Shown here one piece after another: positions 1-8,699 of a stretch of DNA of 64,000 nucleotides (positions within the stretch are counted from its first letter, which is position 1; the number at the start of each line of letters is the position of its first letter). The position numbers and the translations under genes were made by a program. Below the pieces are notes generated by a model, which ran no database searches, was not told where the DNA came from, and worked only from the letters and a program-made list of their open reading frames with translations. This DNA comes from Acidimicrobiia bacterium UBA5794 (GTDB lineage Bacteria > Actinomycetota > Acidimicrobiia > Spongiisociales > UBA5794), in the NCBI GenBank assembly GCA_002418265.1, contig DIDS01000010.1, positions 93,785-157,784 on the forward strand, read 5' to 3'.

Positions 1-2
1 CT

Positions 3-2348
3 GCGTACGCTCGGGAGCATGGCATCACCGAGTTCAAGGCCTATGTGCTTTCGACCAATCACGCCATGATGCGTGTGTTTCGCAACGCGGGATTCCTCCT
101 GACGCGGGAGATGGATGAAGGCGTCTACACGGTCACGATTCCCACCGAGGAATCCGAATCCGTGCAAGAGGCCGAGATCCAAACCGAACGAATGGCAACG
201 GCAGCGAGCCTGATGCCACTCTTCTACCCGACCTCGATCGCCGTGATCGGTGCCTCACGAAACAAGTCTTCGATCGGGGGACGTCTGTTCAACAACCTCA
301 TCAACGATGATTACCGGGGGCCCCTGTATCCCGTCAACAAGAAGACATCGGTGGTGAGGTCGATTCCCGCCTTCAAGTCGATCCTCGACATCGATGCACC
401 GGTTGATCTTGCTTTCATCGTCATCCCATCCGAGTACGTGCTTGAAGCCGTGCGCGAGTGTGCCAAGCAGGGTGTCCGGGCGATCGTGGTCATCTCCGCA
501 GGCTTCTCCGAAATCGGGGGTGCCGGAGTGGAAGCGGAGGCCGAACTCCTCGAGATTGTTCGGTCGGCTGGAATGCGAATGGTTGGTCCGAACTGCATGG
601 GGTTGGTGAATACCGACCCAGCGATCAACCTGGATGGTCAGTTCGGTCCGATCATGCCGCCACAGGGAAACGTGGCGATGTCCTCACAAAGTGGAGCCCT
701 GGGTTTGGCGATCCTTGACTACGCGGCTGACCTCAACATCGGGATCTCCTCATTCGTTTCCGTTGGAAACAAGGCCGACGTTTCGGGCAACGATCTCTTG
801 TTGTTCTGGGAGGGTGACCCCAATACCGACGTGATCCTGCTGTATCTTGAGTCGTTCGGAAACCCGAGGCGGTTTTCGCGCATTGCCAGGAGAATCGGCA
901 GAACGAAGCCGATCGTGGCTGTGAAGTCCGGGAGAACATCAGCCGGGGCCCGTGCGGCTTCAAGCCATACGGGATCTCTTGCAAGCCTCGATATCGCGGT
1001 GGACGCTTTGTTCGAACAAGCCGGAGTCGTTCGTGTCACGACCCTTGAAGAGTTGTTCGATGTCACAGCATTGCTTGCAAACCAGCCGATCCCGCGTGGG
1101 CGCAGGGTCGGACTCGTGACCAATGCCGGTGGACCGGCGATCCTTGCCGTGGACGCCCTCGAATCTCAAGGACTAGAGGTTCCCCAGTTCTCTGACGAAT
1201 TCCAAGCCCTGCTTCGGGGTCATCTCTCCCCCGACGCCTCGGTTGGTAACCCGGTTGACATGATCGCATCCGCAGGTCCCGATCAGTATCGGGAGATCCT
1301 GACGGCGATGCTTGAGAGCGACGAGGTTGATGCAGTCATCGCCCTCTACATTCCGGCATCGACGGAGGGGGTCGCCGAGACGGCCACCGCGATCAGAGAG
1401 GCAGCAGAGGCCGCACCGCCCGACATGACATTTCTCAGCGTGTACATGAATTCTGCGGGTGCTCCAACCGAGTTGGGGGGTGAGCTCGCACGCTTTCCGA
1501 CGTTCGCATTCCCTGAGCGGGCGGCCAAGGCACTGCGCAAGGCGGTCGATTACGCCGAATGGCTCCAGAAGCCAACGGGATCGCATGTCATATTCGAGGA
1601 TGTCAACTCGGAGGCGGCCGCCAGCCTCATTGCTAAGGCGCTCGCTGATGCCGATGACGCCGTGTGGCTCGAACCCGAGGCGGTCGATGGGATGCTTTCG
1701 GCCTATGGCATCCGTCTGCCAAAGGCGCGTGTCGTTCACACTGCTGACGATGCCGTCGCCTTTTCCAAGGAGGTCGGGCGATCCGTCGTGCTCAAAGTCG
1801 TTTCGCCCTCGGCGGTGCACAAGTCCGATGTTGGCGGTGTCGCCCTCAATCTCAAGACACCCGACGAGATCCGAGCAGGTTTCGATCAGGTGATGGCTGC
1901 AGTACCTGACCCTGAAGGTGTTCTGGTTCAAGAGTTCGTCTCCGGTGGTCATGAGATACTCATCGGGATGTTCGAGGATCCGAACTTTGGTCCCCTGATC
2001 GGCTTCGGCCTTGGCGGGATATTTGTCGAGCTCATCCAGGACGTCGCGTTCAAGATCCATCCCCTCACCGACCTGGACGCTCGTGCAATGATCTCCGAGG
2101 TCAAGTCGGCTCGGCTTCTCGAAGGCTACCGAGGAGGCGAGCCGGGGGATATTGATGCGGTCGTGGATACGTTGCTCCGGATCTCAGCACTCGTGGAAGA
2201 CCATCCCGAGGTCATTGAGATGGATCTGAATCCGGTGAAGGTGGCCCGTCCCGGTGAGGGGGTTACCGTGGTCGACGCGAGGATCAAGGTTCGCCCTGTT
2301 GAGGGTCGTTGGATACCATCGCGTTCTGACCAGCCGATGCGACTGTAA
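3..2348 (+). CDS. GNAT / NDP-forming acyl-CoA synthetase fusion (PatA-like), 5' end outside window
   Basis: The frame is open from base 3, so the true start lies before the window. The first ~35 codons read as the end of a GNAT acetyltransferase (STNHAMMRVFRNAGF). They run into an NDP-forming acyl-CoA synthetase: a CoA-binding domain (SIAVIGASR), a ligase-CoA segment (SSQSGALG), SSHTGSL with the His that is phosphorylated in ADP-forming acetyl-CoA synthetases, then an ATP-grasp domain (VQEFVSGGHE, EMDLNPVKV). GNAT placed before the synthetase is the order of Streptomyces PatA-type protein acetyltransferases and the reverse of enterobacterial Pat. Because the His is kept, the synthetase half could be active; in enteric Pat I recall it being substituted. 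Likely role: lysine acetylation of metabolic enzymes, or acyl-CoA metabolism. The substrate cannot be read from sequence. Confidence 0.85.
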   Translation, partial: AYAREHGITEFKAYVLSTNHAMMRVFRNAGFLLTREMDEGVYTVTIPTEESESVQEAEIQTERMATAASLMPLFYPTSIAVIGASRNKSSIGGRLFNNLINDDYRGPLYPVNKKTSVVRSIPAFKSILDIDAPVDLAFIVIPSEYVLEAVRECAKQGVRAIVVISAGFSEIGGAGVEAEAELLEIVRSAGMRMVGPNCMGLVNTDPAINLDGQFGPIMPPQGNVAMSSQSGALGLAILDYAADLNIGISSFVSVGNKADVSGNDLLLFWEGDPNTDVILLYLESFGNPRRFSRIARRIGRTKPIVAVKSGRTSAGARAASSHTGSLASLDIAVDALFEQAGVVRVTTLEELFDVTALLANQPIPRGRRVGLVTNAGGPAILAVDALESQGLEVPQFSDEFQALLRGHLSPDASVGNPVDMIASAGPDQYREILTAMLESDEVDAVIALYIPASTEGVAETATAIREAAEAAPPDMTFLSVYMNSAGAPTELGGELARFPTFAFPERAAKALRKAVDYAEWLQKPTGSHVIFEDVNSEAAASLIAKALADADDAVWLEPEAVDGMLSAYGIRLPKARVVHTADDAVAFSKEVGRSVVLKVVSPSAVHKSDVGGVALNLKTPDEIRAGFDQVMAAVPDPEGVLVQEFVSGGHEILIGMFEDPNFGPLIGFGLGGIFVELIQDVAFKIHPLTDLDARAMISEVKSARLLEGYRGGEPGDIDAVVDTLLRISALVEDHPEVIEMDLNPVKVARPGEGVTVVDARIKVRPVEGRWIPSRSDQPMRL

Positions 2349-2357
2349 GGAGATTCG

Positions 2358-2984
2358 ATGGAGGTACGCGATCTGATGTCGACCGACGTCATCGCCGTGG
2401 GTCCAAAGACGTCGATCCGCGATGCCGCTCGCCTGATGTATCGCTACCAGGTTTCGGGTGTTCCTGTCGTGGATATTGACGATCGTCTCCTTGGAATTGT
2501 CACCGAGGGCGACTTCCTCCGTATGGAGATCGAGCGGCTTGAGTCGGGGAACATTCCTGAGGATGTCGCCTCGGTGATGACGCGTACCGTCAAGACGATT
2601 CCTCCCGAAATGGACGTCACGGGTGCCGCTCGTTTCATGCAGGCCGAGGATGTGAAACGCCTTGTGGTCGCCGAGGATGGGAAGGTGGTCGGAATCATCT
2701 CTCGGTTCGACATCGTTGCCGCTTTCACGCGACCCGACGACCTCATTGAAGATGAGATACGTGAGGATCTCATTCGCCGTGTGCTTTTCGTCGATCCCGA
2801 AACGGTTGAAGTTGCCGTCGCCAACGGCATCGTGACATTTGTCGGATCGATCGGCACCCGGACGGAGGCTCGGCTTGTCGAGGAGTTGGCGCGCCGCCTT
2901 GACGGCGTCGTTGAGGTTCGGAACCAACTCACCTGGCGCCTCGATGACACCGACCAAACGACACATGATGAAGTGCGAAGCTGA
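2358..2984 (+). CDS. CBS-domain pair plus BON domain protein
   Basis: 208 aa. Residues ~1-130 carry two CBS motifs (MSTDVIAVGPKTSIRDAARL and VMTRTVKTIPPEMDVTGAAR), the usual adenosine-nucleotide-sensing pair. Residues ~140-200 resemble a BON domain (VEVAVANGIVTFVGSI...LARRLDGVVEVRNQL). CBS-BON proteins are common, mostly uncharacterised actinobacterial proteins linked to stress or energy sensing. The start has GGAG a few bases upstream (taaggagattcgATG). It begins 9 nt after the acyl-CoA synthetase fusion, so the two are probably co-transcribed and it may sense nucleotide status for it (inference). Confidence 0.85.
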   Translation: MEVRDLMSTDVIAVGPKTSIRDAARLMYRYQVSGVPVVDIDDRLLGIVTEGDFLRMEIERLESGNIPEDVASVMTRTVKTIPPEMDVTGAARFMQAEDVKRLVVAEDGKVVGIISRFDIVAAFTRPDDLIEDEIREDLIRRVLFVDPETVEVAVANGIVTFVGSIGTRTEARLVEELARRLDGVVEVRNQLTWRLDDTDQTTHDEVRS

Positions 2985-3792
2985 TCCGGTCGGTCCGATC
3001 GCAACAACCGGTGTTGACCCGGATCAGGCAGAGATGCTCTTCGCTCATGCAGCCGGGTTCTGCAAGGAACTCTGGCGTCCCGTCATCGAGCTGGTCACCG
3101 ACAGCATCGGGCCTCTTGCGACGATCGCCGTCGACACCCGGGGGCACGGCGCGAGCACGCCACACCCTGGACCGTTCGACCCCCTGTCGATCGCCTGTGA
3201 CCTCGTTCACCTCCTCGACGGCATTGACCATCCAATTGTCGGTGTCGGGCACTCAAGTGGGGGGGCTGCAATCGCACGGGCTGAAGTGCTCCGCCCCGGC
3301 ACGTTTTCACGCATGGTGCTGATCGAACCGATCATTATCCCACCCCCCTATGAGCGGCGTGAGAGTCCCCTGTCACGCATGGCCGTCAAGCGGAGGCGTC
3401 TTTTCCCATCCGCCGAGGCGGCTCGCGAGCGATTTGCGCGTGGTCCCTTCGCATCCTGGGACCCGACGGTTCTTGATCTGTACATCGAATACGGGTTCGC
3501 ACCGACAGACAAAGGCGTGACGCTGCGGTGTGAACCAAAGGTTGAAGCTGAGATCTATCGGGAGGGCCTCAACAACGACACGTGGGAGTATGTGCCCCAG
3601 ATCAACTGCCCGGTGACCATTGTTGCGGGAGAGAACTCCGATTCCCATCAGGATCCATACCTTTCGCTTCTCGTGGAGAGGTTCCAGGATGTCGATCTGG
3701 TGATCGCCAAGGGCTATGGCCATCTGGTGCCGATGGAATCACCAGCCTTGATTGCAGACATCATCGCTGAGCGAGTTGGCTCAGCCGTATAG
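2965..3792 (+). CDS. alpha/beta hydrolase, possible MenH-like
   Basis: About 275 aa from ATG 2965 (2944 and 2968 are alternatives), overlapping the 3' end of the CBS-BON gene by ~20 nt. Alpha/beta-hydrolase marks: an early HAAGF segment (oxyanion region), nucleophile elbow GHSSGG near residue 97, and a late GYGHLVPME with the catalytic His near residue 253. Its closest neighbour downstream is menF, and the men pathway needs an alpha/beta hydrolase (MenH, SHCHC synthase), so MenH is a plausible role by context. The motif evidence does not separate MenH from other small hydrolases. The longer frame back to 2839 is disfavoured because it runs through the preceding gene. Confidence 0.75.
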   Translation: MMKCEADPVGPIATTGVDPDQAEMLFAHAAGFCKELWRPVIELVTDSIGPLATIAVDTRGHGASTPHPGPFDPLSIACDLVHLLDGIDHPIVGVGHSSGGAAIARAEVLRPGTFSRMVLIEPIIIPPPYERRESPLSRMAVKRRRLFPSAEAARERFARGPFASWDPTVLDLYIEYGFAPTDKGVTLRCEPKVEAEIYREGLNNDTWEYVPQINCPVTIVAGENSDSHQDPYLSLLVERFQDVDLVIAKGYGHLVPMESPALIADIIAERVGSAV

Positions 3793-3821
3793 ACCGATGA
3801 TGGCGTGCTACAGCCCGTCGT

Positions 3822-3833
3822 TACCATCGGTGC
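3822..3833 (+). promoter_or_regulatory. leaderless promoter -10 of menF
   Basis: TACCAT (3822-3827), six bases, then GTG at 3834. No Shine-Dalgarno is present. Confidence 0.55.
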
Positions 3834-5168
3834 GTGCGTCTCGTCTCCGAACAACAGATCGAGCAGCTGGCTGATCAACTGGGTGCATCCAGCTCATTTC
3901 GTGTTGCCGAGATTGCCGTTGACCTCGATCCTTTCGACTTCGCACGAACCGGGGCTCCCATGGTTGACAGAGCCATCGCCTTTTCGGGACCTTCGGGTAT
4001 CCGTGTCGCCGGTCTCGGGACCGCATGGCGTGCGTCGGCATCGGGGACAACCCGTTTTTCCAACCTCAAGTCCCAGTTTGCACGACACACGGCAAGAACG
4101 GGAATGGCGGGGAAGGGTCTCAAAGCCTTCCTTGGATTCTCGTTCGATTCCGAACCCGGTGAAGGTCCGATCTGGGCCGGATACGACGCTGCTGAGCTCT
4201 TCATTCCGAGAATCACGATTGAAGGGGCCAACACCGGGTCCACCATTCGCGTTGTCATTCCCGCCGACGAGGCCGCCGACCTGACGCTCGATCTCCTCGG
4301 ATCGATCCGCCGTCCCGGCTGGTCACCAGTCGTTGATCTGGGTGATCATTCGACAGAATCTCACCCCCCGGTCAGTGAATGGGCAGCCAGTGTCGAACAG
4401 GCGGTGGCTGAGATCCTTGCGGGCCAGATCGACAAGGTTGTCCTGGCACGGTCCGTTGTTGTTCACTCTGCCAAGCCGCCGGCGATTCTCCACATCTTCC
4501 GCGAGTTGGTGCGTTCCTATCCGCAGTGCTACAACTTTGCCTGGAAATCGGGAGATGCCGTCTTCATGGGAGCAAGTCCCGAGCTCCTCGGATCGGTACG
4601 GGGTCGGCAACTCCGATCGAATCCCCTCGCTGGCAGCGCACCGCGAGGCGAAGGGTCGATCCACGACGACGCCATCGGCAACGAGCTGCTTGCATCGGAC
4701 AAGGATCGAAGGGAACACGCGCTCGTTGTCAACGCCATATGCGAGAACCTCCGTCCTCTCACCTCCCACCTTGCGGCTTCTGAACAACCCGAGCTCAAGA
4801 AGATGGCGAGCGTTCAGCACCTTTCGACGATGATCAACGCGACGCTCAACGGCGACATCGACCTCCTCGACGTCATTGAGGCGATCCATCCAACACCTGC
4901 GGTCGGGGGTGTTCCGACGGGTGCGGCCATTCGTCTCATTGCCGAACTCGAGTCGATTGATCGTGGTTGGTACACGGGTGGCGTTGGATGGATCGATACC
5001 GAAGGTGATGGGGCGGTCGCCTTGGGGCTTCGGTGCGGACTTGTTCGCGGTACTTCGACTCACCTGTTCGCTGGCGCGGGAATCGTGGAGGGTTCCCGAC
5101 CAGAAGCCGAGTTGCAGGAAACACGTCTGAAGCTCGAACCGCTGCTGAGGATCCTCACGGCGACGTAG
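3834..5168 (+). CDS. menF: isochorismate synthase
   Basis: 444 aa, GTG start. Converts chorismate to isochorismate, the first step of menaquinone synthesis. The C-terminal half is a chorismate-binding domain: GQIDKVVLARSV (general-base Lys region, ~residue 200), GASPELLGSVRGRQL, NPLAGSAPRG, LSTMINATL and HPTPAVGGVPTGAA, all typical of MenF/EntC/DhbC. The men context favours MenF over a siderophore synthase. Its stop faces the menD stop across 4 bp (convergent), so it is a separate transcription unit with its own leaderless promoter. Confidence 0.9.
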   Translation: MRLVSEQQIEQLADQLGASSSFRVAEIAVDLDPFDFARTGAPMVDRAIAFSGPSGIRVAGLGTAWRASASGTTRFSNLKSQFARHTARTGMAGKGLKAFLGFSFDSEPGEGPIWAGYDAAELFIPRITIEGANTGSTIRVVIPADEAADLTLDLLGSIRRPGWSPVVDLGDHSTESHPPVSEWAASVEQAVAEILAGQIDKVVLARSVVVHSAKPPAILHIFRELVRSYPQCYNFAWKSGDAVFMGASPELLGSVRGRQLRSNPLAGSAPRGEGSIHDDAIGNELLASDKDRREHALVVNAICENLRPLTSHLAASEQPELKKMASVQHLSTMINATLNGDIDLLDVIEAIHPTPAVGGVPTGAAIRLIAELESIDRGWYTGGVGWIDTEGDGAVALGLRCGLVRGTSTHLFAGAGIVEGSRPEAELQETRLKLEPLLRILTAT

Positions 5169-5172
5169 TGAG

Positions 5173-6855
5173 CTACGAGAGAAGCGACAGCGCCTTGGCT
5201 ACGGCATCGGTGACCCGATCGTGGAGGTCGACGTTGGCTGCCCGATCCGTGCCCACCTCAATCAGCGTGGGTTCCCGAGACGACAACGATTCCGACAGTT
5301 CCTCAGCATCTACAACAGATCGTGCGGTGAGTTCGAACGCACCGGCAATCGGGATGAGGGAGATGCCATGGGGCGTTCCCCAGTGCCGTTCGTAGATCTC
5401 ATCAGGGATCACATCTGATCGTTTCTGGGGAAGGAACGAGAAGATGCCGCCTCCGTCGTTGTTGATCACGACCACTTGGAGTGGGGCGCCGAGACGCCCC
5501 AGTTCGCTGAGGGCGGCGACGTCGTGGAGTGCGGCAATGTCGCCGATGAGCGCCGTTGTCGGTGTTCCGGTCATCGCACAGCCGATCGCGGTGCTGATTG
5601 ATCCATCGATGCCGTTGACCCCACGATTGGCAACGACGCGCACGCCGTGACGGGGCGCGCTGAAACGGTCAACATCCCTGATGGGCATCGATGATGCGGC
5701 GAACACGATTGACGAGGGTTGAGCTGACGTCATCACACTCCTGGCAACGTGAGGTTCGCTGAGGACGGAGCTGTTGAGCGTTGCCTCGATGGCCCGGGTT
5801 GCCGCCGCGTCTGCCGCCTTCCACGCAGCGAGATACGTGGGATCGGCCACAACATCGGGGGAAGCTGTCACGAAGTCGATCGGGGCGATATCTATGACGT
5901 GTCTCGGTGCATGGGCGGGTGTACTCACGGGATCGGCGAGGCGTGAGCGGTTGACCACAACCTGGGTGCCATCGAACTCACCAAGCCACGTTGTAATTGC
6001 CTTTGACGTTGGGAGGGGTCCAAGCCTGAGGACGACATCAGGTCGCAGCTGGTCAAGGGCACCCGCCCCCGAAAGGACGTCGGACGTGATGATTGTGGTG
6101 TGTGCAGCGGGTCGGCACTGAGGATCTGCGAGGATGGGGGCACCAAGAGCATCGGCGTACCGACCAAGCGCATCGACGAATCCGATCGGTTGACCACCCC
6201 CAGCAATGATGATCAGACGCTTACCACCAAACAGCTCAGCGCCCCATGGTGCCGGTGGTAGATCTCGCTTTTCCGGTTCGATTGGTTCCGGTGAGGCGCT
6301 CGGGACCAGACTCGGTGGCGTCAACGGCTCGTCGAAGGGAATATTGAGGTGGACGGGCCCGGGAATGCCATCGCGAGCGGTCGCGACCGTGGCGACCCCG
6401 ATTGAGCGGAGCTCCTCACCGAGGATGTCGATGTCGGTGGATGCCTTGACATGACGTCCATAGAGATCGGACTGATCCATGGTCTGGGGTGCCGAGGTCC
6501 CTCGCAAGGCAATCGGTCGGTCAGCTGTGAGAACAACCATGGGCGTCCCAGACTGGTCGGCCTCAACAACCGCCGGGTAGTAGTGGGTGGCAGCTGTTCC
6601 CGAGGTGCAGACCACGATGGCGGGGGAGCCTGACGCCTTTGCCCACCCCAGAGCCATGAATCCTGCTGAACGTTCGTCCCGAATCGAGATGTCCTCAATG
6701 CGAGGCTCGGCTGCAAGCGCAAGCGTCAGCGGTGTGTTGCGCGATCCGGGCGAGATGAACGCGATGGAAACGCCTGCGTCGGCAAGGCCCGCGACGAGGT
6801 CGCGTGATCCAGTGGCGTTGGTGGCCGCGTCGTGTTGTATCGAGTCATTCGTCAC
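5173..6855 (-). CDS. menD: SEPHCHC synthase (thiamine-diphosphate enzyme)
   Basis: 560 aa, GTG start at 6855. Condenses isochorismate with 2-oxoglutarate-derived succinic semialdehyde on ThDP. MenD marks: FISPGSRNTPLTLAL at the N-terminus, DERSAGFMALGWAKASG, CTSGTAATHYYPAVVEA, and the C-terminal ThDP/Mg segment GDIAALHD...VVINNDGGGIFSFL. The length matches the family. It lies just downstream of menA on the same strand, but a TAGGCT element six bases before the GTG suggests a start of its own. Confidence 0.93.
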   Translation of the reverse strand: MTNDSIQHDAATNATGSRDLVAGLADAGVSIAFISPGSRNTPLTLALAAEPRIEDISIRDERSAGFMALGWAKASGSPAIVVCTSGTAATHYYPAVVEADQSGTPMVVLTADRPIALRGTSAPQTMDQSDLYGRHVKASTDIDILGEELRSIGVATVATARDGIPGPVHLNIPFDEPLTPPSLVPSASPEPIEPEKRDLPPAPWGAELFGGKRLIIIAGGGQPIGFVDALGRYADALGAPILADPQCRPAAHTTIITSDVLSGAGALDQLRPDVVLRLGPLPTSKAITTWLGEFDGTQVVVNRSRLADPVSTPAHAPRHVIDIAPIDFVTASPDVVADPTYLAAWKAADAAATRAIEATLNSSVLSEPHVARSVMTSAQPSSIVFAASSMPIRDVDRFSAPRHGVRVVANRGVNGIDGSISTAIGCAMTGTPTTALIGDIAALHDVAALSELGRLGAPLQVVVINNDGGGIFSFLPQKRSDVIPDEIYERHWGTPHGISLIPIAGAFELTARSVVDAEELSESLSSREPTLIEVGTDRAANVDLHDRVTDAVAKALSLLS

Positions 6856-6861
6856 CGGGCG

Positions 6862-6867
6862 AGCCTA
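6862..6867 (-). promoter_or_regulatory. leaderless promoter -10 of menD
   Basis: TAGGCT on the minus strand, six bases before GTG 6855; no Shine-Dalgarno. Confidence 0.5.
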
Positions 6868-6873
6868 CCGATG

Positions 6874-7746
6874 TCAGAACATGATCCCGAGGGAGAGCAT
6901 GACTGCGGTCAGGAACTGGAGGAGTGCGGTCCCCTTCAGTACGGAGATCAGCTCTGGACCATCGGTTGTCTTGTACACGGTTTCGACAAGGGGAATGCCA
7001 AGAGGGACACCGACAAGGGCGATCACACACATGGGTGGGAGCAATCCCACCATCGAACCAAACAGGATGGTGAAGTAGGCGAGGAACAGCGTGACGACAA
7101 ACAGTTTTCTGGCATTGCCTCGACCGACGAGGACGGCGATCGTCCATTTCTTGGCTTCTCGGTCAGTGTCGAGGTCTCGGATGTTGTTTGCCTCAAGAAC
7201 CGCGGCCGCGAGGAAACCCATGACGATGCCACCGGTCCACGCTGCACTCGGGACCGTCATGTCATACACATAGCGGGTGCCGGCTGTGGCAACCAATCCG
7301 AAGAAGACGAACACGAACACTTCACCGAGGCCGTAGTAGCCGTAGGGGATCGGTCCGTTGGTGTAGCCGAGGGCTGCGATGATCGAAATGATCCCGATTG
7401 CCGCAATGACCCATCCTGCGTACCAGATCAGGTAGACGCCGCCGATGCCAGCAACTCCGAATGCGACGGCGATTCCGAGTTTCATTTCGGCTGGACGGAT
7501 GAGTCCCGATGATACGGTGCGCATCGGCCCGATCCGCGCCTCGGTATCGGCGCCCTTGTGTGCATCCGCGAGGTCGTTTGCAAAGTTCACCCCGATCTGA
7601 ATCGCGAGTGCGCTCACGAGGATCACGACGAACGGAACAAGAGCCGCGACCGAATCTCGGAATGCGCTGGCGGATCCCACCAACACGGGCGCCACGCCGG
7701 TGAGCAGCGTGGGTGGTCGCGCGGCGAGGACCCACTTGTTGGTCAT
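6874..7746 (-). CDS. menA: 1,4-dihydroxy-2-naphthoate polyprenyltransferase
   Basis: 290 aa from ATG 7746. An upstream in-frame extension would run back through menB and is not believable. UbiA-family integral membrane prenyltransferase that attaches the isoprenoid tail to DHNA. Both Asp-rich prenyl-diphosphate motifs are present: NFANDLADAHKGAD (residues ~50-63) and NNIRDLDTDREAKKW. The rest is hydrophobic, with about eight to nine membrane helices. The start is 17 nt behind the menB stop with no obvious promoter, which suggests menB-menA co-transcription. Confidence 0.92.
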   Translation of the reverse strand: MTNKWVLAARPPTLLTGVAPVLVGSASAFRDSVAALVPFVVILVSALAIQIGVNFANDLADAHKGADTEARIGPMRTVSSGLIRPAEMKLGIAVAFGVAGIGGVYLIWYAGWVIAAIGIISIIAALGYTNGPIPYGYYGLGEVFVFVFFGLVATAGTRYVYDMTVPSAAWTGGIVMGFLAAAVLEANNIRDLDTDREAKKWTIAVLVGRGNARKLFVVTLFLAYFTILFGSMVGLLPPMCVIALVGVPLGIPLVETVYKTTDGPELISVLKGTALLQFLTAVMLSLGIMF

Positions 7747-7765
7747 GGTGAAGGGCGACAGACCA

Positions 7766-8656
7766 CTAGAAGTGCCAGGGGAACTGGTGATAATCCTGAT
7801 CCCGCTTTTCAAGGAACGCGTCCCTGCCCTCGGCCGCTTCGTCGGTTCCATAAGCGAGCCGAGTCGCCTCCCCTGCGAACAGTTGCTGGCCGACGAGACC
7901 ATCGTCAGGAAGGTTGAACGCATACTTCAACATCCTCTGTGAGGTAGGGCTCTTCGCCGTGATTTCAGCAGCCCACTCAAGCGCGGTTTGCTCAAGTTCG
8001 GTATGCGGCACCGAGGCGTTCGCCATTCCCATTGCAACGGCATCGTCGGCGCTGTAGTTACGACCGAGGAAGAAGATCTCCCTGGCCCGTTTCTGGCCGA
8101 CCTGTCGAGCGAGAAGCGCCGACCCATATCCACCGTCGAAGCTCGCGACATCGGCGTCGGTCTGTTTGAAGACGGCGTGCTCTTGCGATGCGAGCGTGAG
8201 ATCGCATACAACATGGAGACTGTGTCCGCCACCGACCGCCCATCCCGGAACCACGGCTATCACGATCTTGGGCATGAACCTGATCAGTCGCTGCACCTCA
8301 AGGATGTGGAGTCTGCCAAGCCGCGCGGGATCCACACCGTCAGGCCCCTCGTACTGGTACCCGTCCTTGCCCCGAATCCGCTGATCCCCCCCGGAGCAGA
8401 ATGCCCACCCCCCGTCCTTTGATGACGGCCCGTTTCCCGTGAGCAACACGCAGCCAACGTCAGGTGTCATCCGAGCGTGGTCAAGAGAGCGATAGAGCTC
8501 ATCGACCGTCTTGGGTCGAAAGGCGTTGCGGACATCGGGTCGGTTGAAGGCGATTCTGACGGCACCCACAGCTCGTGCACGGTGATAGGTGATATCAGAG
8601 AAGTCAAAGCCTTCTACGATGTCCCACGCTTCGGGATCGAAGATGTCTGAAACCAC
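7766..8656 (-). CDS. menB: 1,4-dihydroxy-2-naphthoyl-CoA synthase
   Basis: 296 aa. Crotonase-fold ring-closing enzyme (OSB-CoA to DHNA-CoA). Motifs: FNRPDVRNAFRPKTVDEL, AFCSGGDQRIRGKDGY, VVPGWAVGGGHSLHVVCDL (oxyanion loop), DVASFDGGYGSALLARQVG and the C-terminal DQDYHQFPWHF. I chose GTG 8656 over the in-frame ATG 8701 because GGAGGA lies five to six bases before the GTG, while the ATG overlaps the divergent menE start and has no ribosome binding site. It is divergent from menE and leads the menB-menA unit. Confidence 0.93.
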   Translation of the reverse strand: MVSDIFDPEAWDIVEGFDFSDITYHRARAVGAVRIAFNRPDVRNAFRPKTVDELYRSLDHARMTPDVGCVLLTGNGPSSKDGGWAFCSGGDQRIRGKDGYQYEGPDGVDPARLGRLHILEVQRLIRFMPKIVIAVVPGWAVGGGHSLHVVCDLTLASQEHAVFKQTDADVASFDGGYGSALLARQVGQKRAREIFFLGRNYSADDAVAMGMANASVPHTELEQTALEWAAEITAKSPTSQRMLKYAFNLPDDGLVGQQLFAGEATRLAYGTDEAAEGRDAFLEKRDQDYHQFPWHF

Positions 8657-8672
8657 GTTTCCTCCGGGTCGA
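8656..8672 (-). promoter_or_regulatory. Shine-Dalgarno deciding the menB start
   Basis: Minus-strand CCCGGAGGAAAC immediately before GTG 8656. This is one of the strongest ribosome binding sites in the window, where many genes have none, and it places the menB start at GTG. Confidence 0.7.
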
Positions 8673-8684
8673 CTACCAACCGGC

Positions 8685-8693
8685 GATACTGTA
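8685..8693. promoter_or_regulatory. symmetric bidirectional -10 between menB and menE
   Basis: GATACTGTA reads TACTGT on the plus strand, seven bases before the menE ATG, and TACAGT on the minus strand, placed to give menB a ~25-nt leader that contains its GGAGGA site. One symmetric -10 could serve both divergent genes. Confidence 0.5.
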
Positions 8694-8699
8694 GCCACC

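Noticed and set aside
1173..2060. Long minus-strand ORF (295 codons) inside the acyl-CoA synthetase gene
   Set aside because: Shadow frame; Cys/Arg/His-rich composition and the plus-strand product has clear domains.
6832..7512. 226-codon plus-strand ORF over menD/menA
   Set aside because: Antisense to the conserved menA sequence, low-complexity acidic product.
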